Below, in pieces: positions 23,645 to 35,690 of a stretch of DNA of 64,000 nucleotides. The position numbers were made by a program, and so were the translations under genes. The notes below the pieces were generated by a model. It was not told the DNA's origin. It made no database searches and saw only the letters and a list, made by a program, of their open reading frames with translations. How positions within the stretch are numbered: position 1 is the stretch's first letter; each line of letters begins with the position of its first letter. The DNA is taken from the NCBI GenBank assembly GCA_029215795.1, contig JARDYH010000007.1, forward strand, positions 59,822,763 through 59,886,762, in the 5' to 3' direction. Source of the DNA: Anniella stebbinsi. Taxonomy: Eukaryota; Chordata; Lepidosauria; Squamata; Anniellidae.

Positions 23645-24208
23645 TGCCTTAAAATGTCAGGCTGGCGCTCCAGAGTTTCAGAGAGGAACCTTTACCAGGC
23701 ATACCTAGAGATGCAGCATGCAACTCCTTTGCTGAGAGAAATGCACTGTCTGCCTATTCACTACCGGGGCAGGTTAGTGTACAAAAGCCCTAAACAACTT
23801 GGGACCAGGATATCCAAAATAACACCTTTTCCCTTACCAACCTGCCCAGTTGCTGAGGGCCTCTGAGGGCATGCTCTTGGCAATTCCGCATGGACCTATG
23901 ATCCGATTGGAGTCCATCAGGAAAAGAGCCTTCAGTGTGGTGGCCCCCTTCCTGTGGAATTCCCTACCATTAGAGGTCAGGAAGGCGCCAACTTTGTGTT
24001 TCTTCCGTCGCCTTCTGGAAATGTCGGTGTTTCATGAAGCTTCTCTTGAGTGACCGGCCGTGGTTATACCCGAACTTGGGTTTAATCAAAGCTCTGTTCT
24101 TTTAAAAAATAGTAATTTTAATCATCGTGTTTTTATTCTATTTATTGTTTATTGCTCCAAAATCTTTTGGCTGTGGAGCGGTATATAAATGTTGCAAATA
24201 AAATGAAC
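23645..24208 (+). mobile_element. L2 LINE 3' end with broken ORF2 C-terminus
   Basis: The plus strand encodes ATPLLREMHCLPIHYRGRLV in one frame and IRKRAFSVVAPFLWNSLPLE in another, the L2 ORF2 C-terminal motifs, separated by a frameshift near 23.85 kb. The 3' tail 'gagcggtatataaatgttgc' ends at about 24.2 kb. Confidence 0.88.
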
Positions 24209-25387
24209 CCAAGGTGGGCCTTTCTTCTTGCAAAGCCTGTGTTTGACTGCTGAGCAAAAGCCCTTTTCCCTGGCTCCCTTTTGCTTTTCACCCCCTCCCC
24301 TTAATATTCAGTAGCCTCTGTGGTTTTTCTGCTCAGTCCTTATGTAAACATTGTCTAAAGGCCTTTGAAGCAAAGTTTCGTGGTAGTCACTAATCCCATT
24401 TAAAAACTACGGCCTGGGATGCCTCCCTCTTGCCTTGGGGCTTCCCTTCTCTTATGGAAGATCCAGGCTTTTAATCCTCTTTGTCAGAAGTCTAGGCCAC
24501 CCCCTCACCTCTCCGCCCCATCGTTTTTCTGAGCCACCGGTGTCCTTAAGTCAACACGACCCCCTTGAACCCGAGCGACTTCTGGCACTTGGGAAAACGC
24601 CGCGGAACGGGCCAGAACATGAGAACCGAAACCCAGCGCTCGTCCTAATGAATTCAGGACGGGCCATGCTTTTGTCGTATTCCTCGGGGGCCGGCGAGAG
24701 GGGAGCGAAGCTGGAGCCCCATCGTTGTTCCTTCGGGAAGCACCCCTCTTTTTGCCGCCCCAGCTGGAGGAGCTTGTGAAACATCCGGCACCATTGTCTG
24801 CCCGACGATCCCAGCCAAGCAGGAAATGCTGGATTTCTCATAAGGAAGGGGGGGGGCCGGGATTAATGATCTTTCCATCCCAATTTGGCAGTTGTACCGG
24901 CCTCCAATTTAAGCATCCGAGCTGCCGGGGAAGCAATTTTGAACCTCTTGAGAACGTCACTAGTAGATGCCAGTCTTGGCTTGGTTGCCGCTCTGCAAAA
25001 CGTACACGGGATACTCTGTTGTCTTTCGTGCGGATGGATCATGGAGCACTTGATCTGGGAGGGGAAGGGTTTGGGGGAAGACCGCTGCCTCTAGCAGAAT
25101 GGGTTCCCTAAATTCAGATGAGGGATTTTTTCTCCCTGCACCTGAGTCCCTTCTGGCTTTGTTCCTAACTTGTTCTGCAGTTTTGACCCGGTTCCCATAA
25201 TGCCGTTCCTTGTCAATCAGCTTAAGAAAAGTTAGTTGATTATCGATCAAATTTGCATGTAACCTTTTTCTAAAGACGAAACGCATATTTTTCTTTTTTA
25301 AAAAAAAACAATGTACAAATGTGTTGTGGTGTGTGAGGCACACACCCTTCCTGTGTGTGAGAGAGGAGCCACACCCCTCGTGAGTGC

Positions 25388-25633
25388 TTTATTTATTTTT
25401 ATTTCTTCGTTACATTTATATCCCGCCTTTTCCTCCAGGGAGGCCAAGGTGCCGGATGTGATCCTCCTCTTCATTTTATCCTTGCGACAACCCTGTGAGG
25501 TTGGTTAGGTTGGTTAGGCTGACAGTCGTTGGCTATCCCAAAGTCACCCCAAGAGCTTCATGGCTGGATGGGGGCTAGAACCCAGATCTCCTGAGTCCCA
25601 GTCCATCGCTCTAATCACTACACCACACTGGTT
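25388..25633 (-). mobile_element. tRNA-derived SINE (Sauria type)
   Basis: On the minus strand it starts 'accagtgtggtgtagtgatt' with A-box-like sequence, then 'gggttctagcccccatccag' as B-box region, 'ggtgactttgggatagcc', 'acctcacagggttgtcgcaa' and a tail 'ggcgggatataaatgtaacg'. Complete length and order of a Sauria-type SINE. Confidence 0.85.
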
Positions 25634-25751
25634 TTGTCAGTTTTATAATTTCCTCTAAAATATATTGACTGATTAATTAGTGGCACCTTTTCAGTTGATT
25701 GATCTTAACTCCAGAGATGGTCAGATTTCAACTTTGTGGGATCTATACCGA

Positions 25752-25782
25752 TATGATGATGATGATGATGATGATGATGACC
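25752..25782. repeat. (ATG)n microsatellite
   Basis: Nine to ten uninterrupted ATG/GAT units. Confidence 0.95.
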
Positions 25783-25789
25783 CTAAGGC

Positions 25790-26292
25790 CTGCCAACCAG
25801 AGGCAGGTGAAGAATACTGACTGGGAGCAGAGAGTATGCATGGTGTGGAGAATCTGGACAGGGAGACATTTTTCTCCTTCTCTCAAAATACTAAAACCCA
25901 ACAGGGTCATCCCATGAAGCTGATTGGTGGGAGATTCAGGACAGATTACAGGAAGGACTTCTTCACACAGTGCATAGTTAAACGATGGAATTCACTACCA
26001 CAAGATGTAATGATGGCCACCAATTTGGATGGCTTTAAAAGGGGCTTGGATAAATTCCTGGAGGAGAAGGCTATTAATGGCTCCTAGCCCTGATGGCTAT
26101 GTGTTACCTCCAGTATCTGAGGCAGTAAGCCTGTGTGCACCAGTTGCTGGGGAACATGGGTGAGAGGGTGCTGTTGCGCCATGTCCTGCTTTGTTGGTCC
26201 CTGGTTGACATCTGGTTGGCCCCTGTGTGAACAGAGTGCTGGGCTAGATGGACCCTCGAATCTGATCCAGCAGGGCTCTTCTGATGTTCCTA
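25790..26292 (+). mobile_element. CR1 LINE 3' end with ORF2 C-terminal remnant
   Basis: The plus-strand frame ends with MKLIGGRFRTDYRKDFFTQC, then IVKRWNSLPQDVMMATNLDG and FKRGLDKFLEEKAINGS, the CR1 ORF2 terminus (compare '..WNSLPQ..'). It is followed by the 3' UTR ending 'agcagggctcttctgatgtt'. 5'-truncated. This is the best-preserved CR1 C-terminal coding segment in the window. Confidence 0.9.
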
Positions 26293-26324
26293 ATGACGGG
26301 TGAAGGGAGTAGAGTTGATTATCT

Positions 26325-26420
26325 ATTGCCAACTTCCCCAAACTGGCACCCTCCAGATGTGCTGGATCACATGCTGGCTGTGATGATGGAGTTGTAGGCA
26401 ACTGGAAGGCAACAGGGTGA
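26325..26420. mobile_element. Short palindromic MITE, 'ccctccagatgtg' family
   Basis: 'cccaaactggcaccctccag' at left and 'aggcaactggaaggcaacag' at right as degenerate inverted ends, with the family core 'atgtgctgga' between. Confidence 0.45.
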
Positions 26421-27384
26421 GATAGTTGACCTCTTGCAACGTATGAGCTAGAAACATCGCCTAAAAACAGCCAGAACAGCTGCACCAAGACCAAGTCAAA
26501 AGCAATTACTTAAAAGTTGCCTAACATTGAGGCTGGGAAATAAGTTATTCAGCAATTGTTCTCGCCAAGCGTACACTTTGTCATCATAAGAACTAGAAAC
26601 ATGCCTTTAAAAAATAATAACAATGAAAAGACAGGCCAGGTTCTGCATCCGGTACTGGGGATCTTGGCCTTTCTGAGACACGTAGAATTGCATGCACATA
26701 CATAGGCCCCCCAGAATCCATGCTGTCTCAATTGCAACATGGTGTCTTCCTCCCTGTGACTGGGGAGGGGAGCAGAAATGGTGATTCCCCCTCTCCCATC
26801 ACTGGCCAAAGAGGTTCATGTGTTATTTGTGTCTCTCCTCCGTTTCCTCCTTTGACGTAAGGCCTGCCTGACTTCAATTGCATGAAACGCCAGTATCATT
26901 TATGGCTCTTATGCTGAAGCAGGCCTGTGTTGAGTATAAGCCTGCGGGGAATACAGAGGGGGTGTGGAAAGCAGACTCACTGGTGGGTTTCGTCTGTCTC
27001 CATTTCACGTCAGAATCTGTGGGAAAATGTTGTTCCTGAATGCCCCAAGGAACAGTTCTGGGCAGGTTTAGAAGTGGAGAGTGGGATACATTTATAATCT
27101 TCCTCTCTCCCCCCATGGCTCCCATCCACCGCCAATAGTTTTTATCTGTGCAAATGTTTCTGGGCCTTTGATCATGCCCAGACAATGCTGGCTGCTACTG
27201 TTAGGAGGATGTACAATTCATGGACCACTTCTTTTGCGTGTGAGGCCTTCTCGGCTTTTGCAGATTTGCTCTGGAGCTTTTTTTTTAATCCTGAAAGTTG
27301 CAAGCGGCTCTTTGACCAAAGGGACGTTTCCCTCCCTGCCCTATACATACGCATTCACCATCTTCCAAAGTGAAATTTTGCATC

Positions 27385-27478
27385 TTATTTTTTTTTTTTT
27401 TTTGCATTTTATGTGAACCGCCCAGAGAGCTTCGGCTATGGGGCGGTATACAAATGTAATAAAATAAAATAAAATAAC
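27385..27478 (+). mobile_element. L2 LINE 3' tail
   Basis: 'gtgaaccgcccagagagctt' then 'ggggcggtatacaaatgtaa' and an (AAAAT)n tail. Confidence 0.8.
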
Positions 27479-29560
27479 CCTGTCCCTGGTGCCCTGGAGG
27501 AAGTCTGAGATGGGACCTAAAATCATAAGGAAGCAGGGGCTGTTGTGACCCAGGCAAGCTGTTTGACAATCCGCCCAACCTGTATGAAGAACTGTTTATT
27601 CTGGGAATCCACAGTTCTGGCCATAGAAGAAGCTGGGACTGGATTTTCAGGGTGCAAAACCCTTTTGTAGTGAGCCTTCCTGTGATGCTACTTGGCTCTT
27701 TTCTCTAGTCCATTTTAACTCCTCTTTTTAAAAATTTATTCCAGAGCACCATTAAAACAAATCCAGCCAACTTCTTCCAATTTGCTGATTGTAGAGCGTT
27801 CCCACGATGTTTGCAGCTGCTGGTTGATTCTGGAACTCGCTTTGTGTTGAAGGACCTGCACCAGGGTGTAATTATGCAGGGCTCTCTGAGTGTGTGTGTG
27901 TGTGTGTTTTTATCATTACCCCTTCCCTCTTTCATCCCTCCTTATTGGGATTTGTCGGCATGAATAGCTTTGGATCCTACTTGAATGGCAGCATTTTCTC
28001 TGCTCCGCTTGATTTGCAAGCCAGTCCTTCGGCCTTGTGCAAAGTGAGCGACTTTTTTTGCCTCTGGGTTTTGGTTGTATTCTATAAGCTGCTTTGGAAG
28101 GTTAATACCCTTCCAGGAGAGAGTCTCTTCGCTTCTTTAGGGACTTGGCATTTGGGGCTAAAGTGGTGAATGGGGGCTGTGTTACATAAAGGCAGGAACC
28201 AGTTATACCTGATACTCCTGCAAAAAGTGGCCATAGATAAATTTGTTTTCATATGTACTGGGAAAATAAGCACAATGCAGAGGCCTTGAGTGCGAATTCT
28301 CCGTGGGGATCTATCCTCTGACTATCACTACCCATTAAGCTTTTTTTTGGAAAATGGAAATACAAGAGGCAGATTATCAATAATTGCATTTATATCTGGA
28401 CTGAAGTATTTAATTGAGTTTTAGTTGGTTATATTAATTGGCTAAAAAGCCTTTTGACGGATTGAAAAGTTCCCCAATTAAACTGGGCAGCAGATTTTTA
28501 AAAATATCAATAATGCAAATACTTATAAAAACGGAAGCTGGCAACCCGGATGTTCTCACCTCTGGTGATGGATGGAAGTACAACAGCCGGGGAAATAAGC
28601 CCACAAAAATATTATCTAGCCCAGTTACCCCGACACAGATTAGTCATTTCTGCGCATCTAAGGCCTGACAGAGGAGGACAGCAACCACGGCTAACTGTCT
28701 TTCAACTTTACAACCATCAGCCCAGCTTGGTTGTCTGGAAACAATTCTTTCTCGCCCCTGGAGAGCATTTACAAACCTGAATTACAGGTTTGGGGGTTAG
28801 GTAGGAGTAGGGACTGGGGCGGAGGCTCCCCTTAGGGACAGAGGCAGGGAAGCAAGCAGAGATGGGAAAAGGCTGGGAAAAGACCCCAAGGGGAATTCCA
28901 AGTGGGAACCGAGAATGGTGCAGAGGATTGAAGGAACGCTGCCAGTTTATGTAATACTGTTTGTCAGGCACTTGAGAGGTGTAGCAAATGCTGTCCTACC
29001 TTCCAAATGTATATAGCATCTTCTTGTCCTGCTTTTCCCATCCATGGCAGGAGACCTTAGAGGTGGCCAACGATAATGTTCTTTCCCTCTCAAAACTGGC
29101 TCCAGAGGCAGCCGTTCCACCTGCTCCTTCAGTATCGTTGTGACGTTAAAAAGAGACGTTACCTAAATCTGCTTATTTTGCTCTTTCCGTCACGTCCCTT
29201 TTATATCACATCTCTTGTACGCCATTGTTATAAAATGTGAAACTGCCTGGAACGCTTTGGCAGAAAGGCGGTAGGCAAACGGAGGAAGCGAGTAAGTAAA
29301 TTTAAAAACAACTTGGGACCAGGTGATTCGAGACGTGTCATTGCTTTGCTTTGGTACAAAAGCTGCAGCTGCTGGAAACTCAGGTGTGCACCGTCTGCTC
29401 TTCCGTATGCAGCCAACCTCTACGTGAAGGCTGCTACAGGGTCAGAGGTCAATTTCCTCACTCTTTGGGGTTGGGGAGAAATGCATCTGTGAATTCCAGC
29501 AGTTTAGTTCAGAAAATGTGGGTGTCTCAATAGTTCAGGGTGTGACCTCCTGCCATGTCA

Positions 29561-29654
29561 CCCAGAAGGATATTGTAATTTTGGATATTGTAATATTTGA
29601 CAATATCCAAAATTGGATATTGTAATATTTGACCCAGAAGGATATTGTAATTTT
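29561..29654. repeat. Interleaved direct and inverted duplication
   Basis: The 22-bp word beginning cccagaaggatattgtaatt occurs at 29561 and 29633. Between them the 13-bp arms ttttggatattgt / acaatatccaaaa (29579-29591 and 29600-29612) form a hairpin with an 8-nt loop. Confidence 0.9.
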
Positions 29655-29800
29655 AACTTGTTTTTATGCTTTATGCTTTTAAATTTTGTATATTGGTGTT
29701 TTAATTGTTCAATGTTTTTAATTTTTGTAAATCGCCCAGAGAGCTTCAGCTATGGGGCGGTATATAAATGGAATAAAATAAATAATAAATAAATAAATGT
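29655..29800 (+). mobile_element. L2 LINE 3' tail
   Basis: 'aaatcgcccagagagcttca' and 'tggggcggtatataaatgga' followed by (AAAT)n. Confidence 0.8.
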
Positions 29801-31080
29801 TGCTTGTGTGTCCATGTAGGGAGGGTTGTTTGCCTCCCATAGCGACCGTTTAGACTTCCCGAGGAAGGAACGCATTTGGGATGCTGCCTTTTTTAAATAC
29901 TTGGATGTTCCATTTAGCTGTTGCGTTTACCTGCTCCATCATCTCCATCTCCATGGACCACTGGAAAAGTGGTCTAAGCTAGCAGCCCCCAGACTCCTTT
30001 ATTGATGATTATAGAACATCGAGGCCATTTATTTGATGGGTGCCTGATAGATAATAATTTCCCCAGGTTTAATGATGTGGAAACCTCCGAGTTCCACGTT
30101 GTTCGCGATATAATGGGAAGGGTCTGCGGACGAAGATTGCAGCTGTATCTCGTAAAGAGTTGAGAGCAAGCCAGTCACTGTGTGTGTGTGTCTAGGGGGA
30201 GGGGGGAGCACCGCTGTGGGATACAGATGATGGCTGCACCCGTGAATCCCCATATAAGGTCAAAACAGACTCTGAAGAAACATGCCGATTTGATTCCCTC
30301 GCCTCTCGAGAGAAAGAGGCCCTTCACACAGGGCCCTCATGCCCAGCTATTTCTTAATGTTCCAACGTGGCCTCCCCCTCCCGGGTACCTTCCAGATGTG
30401 CAGGTCCAACACATCTGCAGAGCCCCAGCTTGAGAGTGGCTGTTTGGGGTGATTCCACACTGGGGAAGATGCATGCCACCTGGAATAACAGGGACCTGGC
30501 CTCCCTCCCTGTCTAAACTTACACACGTTCCCTGTTTGCAGCAAGCAGGGCGTCTTAAATCAGTTGCTTGGTCTCTTTTATTCCAGGTGGGATTTGCCAG
30601 AAAAGTAATTCCCAGCCTTTTCCTAGGATGCTGTAGTGTGAGAACTGTACAGCATGTTGCAAGGAGTTAACAAAGTCAACGCTGCTGGGAGCCCAAACGA
30701 CCCGCCTGCGGAGGAGGCTGCCCGCTGTAACTCTGTATGCTTCTGGATCTGCTCTGACTTCATTCGCATCCCAGCCTCTGCTGGATAACCCTACTGCACA
30801 TCTCTGGCCATTGTGACGGGGTCGTTTAATTGCTCCTGATGTTGGAGCCATGATAGTGTTACTTTCTCACTGGCTGTCGTACACAGACACTCTGCCTTTT
30901 TTGCAGCGTAACAGGGGCATGACTTCAATTTTAAGGAGGGTGGAAGGGGATCTCAGCTAGATGTTTGGGGAACGCTAGTCTAAGAGGAGCGGGAGGCAGC
31001 GTCAAGGTCGCCCTGCCTGCTTGCCTAGTTTGGGAGATTATGAAGATGACCGTGCGTAGTGTGGTATAGTGATTAGAGCA

Positions 31081-31479
31081 GCGTTCTCCAAACCTCGTCG
31101 TTTCCAGATGTATGTGTTGGTTTATTTATCATTTATTTGCATGTATTCATAAACCACTTACACCTGAAGATGTCAGAATGCGGCATCCACAATTCATAGG
31201 AACATAAAAATAAAGGCCATTTCATAGACTATTCCCTATCTATATAAAACGGCAGGCTGCGCTACCCGGGGAGGGTTTGCCGGAAGCAGATGGAGCTTCA
31301 GCCTCCGGCAAAAGATAAAAAGGGTTTCCACACATCTAATGTCAAGGGGAATATTATTCCACATAGTTGAAGATGCTAAAAAATGTGTTGGGCTAGAACT
31401 CTAATGGCCATTCTGGCTGTGGATAATGGGGCTTGTAGTCCAGTGCATCTGCAGGAGCACCAGTTTAGCCAAAGCCGCG
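31081..31479. mobile_element. Palindromic MITE inserted in the SINE and itself interrupted
   Basis: Flanked by TTAGAGCA (31073-31080) and TTAGAGTG (31480-31487), a degraded 8-bp duplication matching at 6 of 8. The left arm 'ttctccaaacctcgtcgttt' pairs loosely with the right arm 'gcaccagtttagccaaagcc'. The core 'ggggcttgtagtccagtgca' identifies the 'ccctccagatgtg' family. Confidence 0.65.
31120..31382 (-). mobile_element. LINE 3' fragment inserted into the MITE
   Basis: Flanked by exact ATGTGTTG repeats (31112-31119 and 31383-31390). The 3' end is on the left ('gtttatttatcatttatttg') and the body includes 'gaatattattccacatagtt', resembling L2-type sequence. The exact duplication makes it the youngest of the three nested elements. 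Confidence 0.7.
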
Positions 31480-32166
31480 TTAGAGTGTTTGGGATTCCCA
31501 TTCAGCTATGAGGCAAAGCTGGTAAGCTCAGGTCAGTCAGTATTTTCCCTCCCTCCCTCCCTCCCTCGCAGGGCTGTTGTGAGAATAAAATGAGGGGGAA
31601 CGGTGTACCTTGCCTTAAGCTCCTTGGAGGGAGGGCAGAATGAAAACGTCATGGTTGCGAGGCTTAGACCGACACATGAGGAAGTTTTCCTCCTCTTCTT
31701 TCTGGGACCTGATGGGGTTAACCGCAAGGCATCCTGGCCCAGTGATCCGCCTGCCTCTCGCTCTACCTCTTTGCTTGGGGCAGGCCTGATTGGCTGTTTA
31801 GACTTGCTGTCTGATTTGAGTAAACGTTAAGCCGCTCTTAAAATGTCCCCTGGCTGAACTTGCCTCCCTCTTCCTTGAAATGCTCGGAGGAGAGACTCTA
31901 TTGGTGTCGTCATCTCCCTCCCCCCCCCACTGCCCCCAAACAAAACCCAGATTCCACGGCTTCTTCAGTCCCCACTCCCCCAGACTTATCCTTCAACGTG
32001 GAAAACTGGCAAATCTGGCCCTGTGTGGTCTGGCCAGACACTGAGTGCCCAGTTTTTCAAGCCGAGAGACATTCTGCAGAAGATCTTTTCAAACCAGAGG
32101 TACTGGGCCTTGTACCTGTACTGCGCATTTTACCTGAGACTTTGTGTGCAGAGTGTATGCTCTGCG

Positions 32167-32380
32167 CATAGGAAAATGCCTGATTCCGAGTCAGGCTACT
32201 AATCCATCCGAGTCGGTGTTGTGGGTGATTTGCGGCAGCGCTCTGAGATTTCAGAGGAGTCTTTAACAACACTACCAGGAGATGTCAAGAATTGAACCCG
32301 GGACCTCCCGCAGGCAAAGCAGCAGCGCTCTGAATACAAACCTTACGTATGCAAAAGCTCTGTGGCTGAGCTACGGCCCA
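32167..32380 (-). mobile_element. tRNA-Ala-like SINE with internal partial duplication
   Basis: Left 'cataggaaaatgcctgattc' and 'actaatccatccgagtcggt' form the body. Right 'agaattgaacccgggacctc' and 'ggctgagctacggccca' are the reverse complement of a tRNA-like head. About 30 bp between 'gcaaagcagcagcgctctga' and 'gcaaaagctctgtggctgag' look duplicated. Degraded, not a tRNA gene. Confidence 0.7.
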
Positions 32381-32428
32381 TTCTGGGGTCAAATCAGTCT
32401 CATAACCTGGACCTGGCTTGTGTGTCTT

Positions 32429-32452
32429 ATGATGATGATGATGATGATGATG
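32429..32452. repeat. (ATG)n microsatellite
   Basis: Eight ATG units. Confidence 0.95.
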
Positions 32453-32548
32453 CAGGGTTTGTCCTTGTTCCTCATAATCCCTCTTAAAAATGCCAATGAT
32501 GGTTCAATTAGATGCCACTATAGTTCATTTATAGTATTGGAAGAGACT

Positions 32549-32550
<2 letters not shown>

Positions 32551-32590
<40 letters not shown>
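32551..32590. repeat. (AT)20 microsatellite
   Basis: Uninterrupted AT run of 40 bp. Confidence 0.95.
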
Positions 32591-32592
<2 letters not shown>

Positions 32593-33180
32593 GGTGCATT
32601 GCTAAAAACCTGACATCCTCAATCTAAGGCAGGCCACACCTCTTGAGCTGAGCTGTCAGTCTGAGATGAGCAAAAGGAGCGTTGAGGGATGAAAGCAGGT
32701 GTTGGTTCCAAAAAGCAAGCCAGGATTGAAGGATAAACCAGGAGGTAAGATGGAAGAGTTAGCCTAAAGGACAACCAAAGGATGCAGAGACACTCCAAAG
32801 CTCAGGTAGGCCAGGTTGCTCAAGCAAGGCTTAACTGGAAAATGAAGACCCCTTGGGACTCTTTCCTGTCCAGGAAGAAGATCCAAGGATGGCCTTGATG
32901 GGCAGAGTCGACCCACGACCTGATGGCACATCACTGTCCAGGTAGGGTCAGGGTGTTGCCAGACACAGGTCAGTTCAGGTCCTAGCCGTTGCTGTTGCCA
33001 TGTTTTCTGCTGGTCAGGTGCTGCATATTCCCATCAATAGGTATCATCCTGCAACCTCAAGAAAAACAAAATCCTGCAAAAATCAAGGTGTGTTCTATGT
33101 ATTTATTATTGCACTTACATCCAGCCTTTTCCCCTCTTGTGAGGAACCCAGCGTGGCTTGCATGGTCCTTACATTGTATA

Positions 33181-33497
33181 GGGTGACCATATGGAAAGGT
33201 GAACAGGGCTCTTGTATCTGTAACAGTTGCATGGAAAAGGGAATTTCAGCAGGTGTCACTTGTAGGCATGCAGCACCTGGTGAAATTCCCTCTTCATCAC
33301 AACAGTTGAAGGTGCAGGAGCCCTGCTTACTGTTAGCAGATACAAAAGAGGGCAGGGAACCTGCACCTTTAACTGTTGTGATGAAGAGGGAATTTCACCC
33401 AGAGCTGCATGGATACAAATGACACCTGCTGAAATGCCCTTTTCTATGCAACTGTTAAAGATACAGGAGCCCAGTCCTCCTTTCCATAGGGTCACCC
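33181..33497. mobile_element. TA-flanked palindromic MITE, full-length copy
   Basis: Ends gggtgaccatatggaaagg / ctttccatagggtcaccc, each flanked by TA (33179-33180 and 33498-33499). The inner arms repeat 'gttaaagatacaggagccca' / 'ggctcttgtatctgtaacag' and a central inverted pair 'cacctggtgaaattccctct' / 'agagggaatttcacccag'. 317 bp, no coding potential. Confidence 0.85.
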
Positions 33498-33625
33498 TAG
33501 TATAAATGTAATAATAAATAAAGGCCAGGTGTGCAAGATGTGGGAGAAAAGGTGGGTTAATTGGGTATTCGACTTCTAACTGCCTGCAGAGGAAAGACAA
33601 TGCCTGTATTGCCAGCAATGATGCA

Positions 33626-33629
<4 letters not shown>

Positions 33630-33662
<33 letters not shown>
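33630..33662. repeat. (TA)n microsatellite
   Basis: About 16 TA units. Confidence 0.95.
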
Positions 33663-33663
<1 letters not shown>

Positions 33664-34217
33664 CAGAAAATGTTGACTCTGAACATTTTTGGGTGCCTCC
33701 CGTCTCAAAGCTTCCCCAGTAGTCCAAAGCAGTTGAACACATACAGGGGGTGAAAAGCACACATAGCGTGGCTTAAATGTTAAATTCAAATAATTCAAAC
33801 CTTTTACTTACCACTTTTAATGGAAATATTTGTAAATATTTTAAGACACAAGTTACACTTCCCTTCCATTGTTTAAATGTGAACATAAACACAATGAAGA
33901 CGCCGAAAAGTTAACATAACAACCCAATCTGTCCCAGTCTGGAGAAGTTTCATTTCCTGGTCGTCCATCTGTTATCCTTCCACCTGCCACCGTCAACCAG
34001 GCGGGCGACTACAGAGAAACTTGGTTTACATTGAAAAACCAAAACCAGAATAAAACTGATTTGCTTGACTTTGCACGGATGGTGGTAATAATTCTATCTA
34101 GATTTTTTGTAACCACATTACGTGTTTAAAGCACTTTCACGTGGGTTATCTCAGCCCTCCTGAAGGCCGGCATTCGTCGCAGGGATCTGTGTTGCTTTTG
34201 GATGTGATCATCGCTAA

Positions 34218-34563
34218 GGTCCCCTCTACAAAATTTCACTTTGACGCCTGGTTGCCCGATTATGCGCATATACGGATAAGCGCATTTACTCCTAATACCT
34301 ATTCACAAGAGGCGGTGAAGTGCATTACGGGCTGTATAAAACGCGCTTTAAAGTTGTTTACGTGCGGAGAATTGCATGTTTACATGGCCATAAGGCGCTT
34401 TAACTCCTGCGGTAAATTTTAAGTCGCTATTTAACGTGCATTTGATAATGCGCATAAGCAGAGATAAAGAGCACCTCAACCCCTGATTTGCGCTCCACTC
34501 TTGTACAGGTAAAATCTGTAATGCGCCTTGAAAGAGCTTTAAATCACTCTTGTAGAGGCACCC
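34218..34563. mobile_element. Harbinger-like MITE, second copy (inverted relative to 11744)
   Basis: Starts ggtcccctctacaa after TAA (34215-34217) and ends cttgtagaggcaccc. Its sequence follows the reverse complement of the copy at 11744-12098, including 'aatgcgccttgaaagagctt'. The right-hand flank reads ATA, so the target duplication is imperfect. Confidence 0.7.
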
Positions 34564-34734
34564 ATAGTCTGTTCACCAATAGGTCCGTTCCATTTCTGTA
34601 TGAATCTGCAATTTCTCAAAATGAGCAAAAAATGCACCTTTAAATATCTGTTTTAGACATATTTTGATGTGCTTTGGGAGCTGAGCACTATGTTGGTGCG
34701 TTTGGGAAAGGCCCCTGACGGCTTTCCCCTCTTC

Positions 34735-34975
34735 ACCAGTAGCTTAGTAGTTTTTTGTGCTGTTTCCCCCCCATTCTTAAAAGGTTGAAATTCCTCTCCT
34801 AATGCTTAGTTACTGGCAATAAGAGCCTTTAAGCCAGAATAAGATTATATTTTTTTTTCTGGCTTTGGCCTTACCCCTTTTTGCCTTTGGCCCTGCCCGC
34901 TATTTTAATCTGGCCTTGGAGAGCGTCTCCGAAATTATGGTCAGCCCTCTCTACCTGAAAGAGGTCTCCCATCTC
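34735..34975. mobile_element. hAT-like repeat, 'ccccattctaaaaag' family, copy 3
   Basis: 'ccccccattcttaaaaggtt', 'tagttactggcaataagagc' and 'ttttgcctttggccctgccc' in the family order. Confidence 0.5.
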
Positions 34976-35690
34976 TGCTACGCAGCCATCAGAACAGCTG
35001 TCGGCTGGCTTGTTCCAGAAACTACATTGCGCTCCACGCTTTTGCCCTCTTCTTTTTAACGCCGGTTGTTCCCGCGATGTCTTTCACAGAGGGAGACGAG
35101 CGCTTGTAAGGCGCGCATGGCCCCCTTGCGTAGGCAAACGGGAGGCTGTGGGAGATCACAGCGGTGGGATTGAGTATGGAGAGTTACCCACCACCTCTTC
35201 TTTTATACTGCTCCGTTTGGAAGGCTTCTGTTGCATCCTTTTCAAGTTGCCTTGGAAGCTTTACGATGATTTGTAGAAATGGAAAATACAGCACAGCATA
35301 TCTTGTGTGTGTGTGCGCGTATGTGTGTGTGCGCGCACTACCTTGTGGACTCGGGATAGTGATTCAGAAGATCGCGTCTAGAAAAGAATGCCACGCGCAC
35401 CAATATTTCAATTTATTTATTTTTGCCTTGGCAAGGCGACGCAGGCCACGGGAGCGATTTTTGCGTGTATGTAAACACAGATCGGCTGCGCCCCAGGGAA
35501 ATTCTGATGAAGCTTCTCCTTGGCTGCTTATTCCTCCCGCGACGCTGTTTGTGCCACATTTGCTGGTGTGCCTGCAGCTTTCCCCACCGCGCCTTCCCAG
35601 CGTGCTGGAAGCAAAGCAAGGCGGGTGACAATTTGTGGCTGCCATTGCGCAAACAAACAAAACCACCTGGGAGGGTTTGCTCCTTCTAGC

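Larger units (their letters stand above)
31052..31645 (+). mobile_element. tRNA-derived SINE split by a nested insertion
   Basis: The 5' head 'agtgtggtatagtgattaga' lies at 31059-31078. The body resumes after 31479 as 'ttagagtgtttgggattccc', 'ctcgcagggctgttgtgaga' and 'ataaaatgagggggaacggt'. These match the order of the intact SINEs at 41653 and 51154. The interval 31081-31479 is inserted. Confidence 0.65.

Noticed and set aside
26000..26087. Conserved-looking peptide ending FKRGLDKFLEEKAINGS as a host exon
   Set aside because: The same peptide occurs at 10.5-10.8 kb on the opposite strand beside the CR1 3' UTR, so it is the CR1 ORF2 terminus.
32340..32380. tRNA-Ala gene on the minus strand
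   Set aside because: Only a degenerate tRNA-like head with an internal duplication, attached to a SINE body. The cloverleaf cannot be completed.
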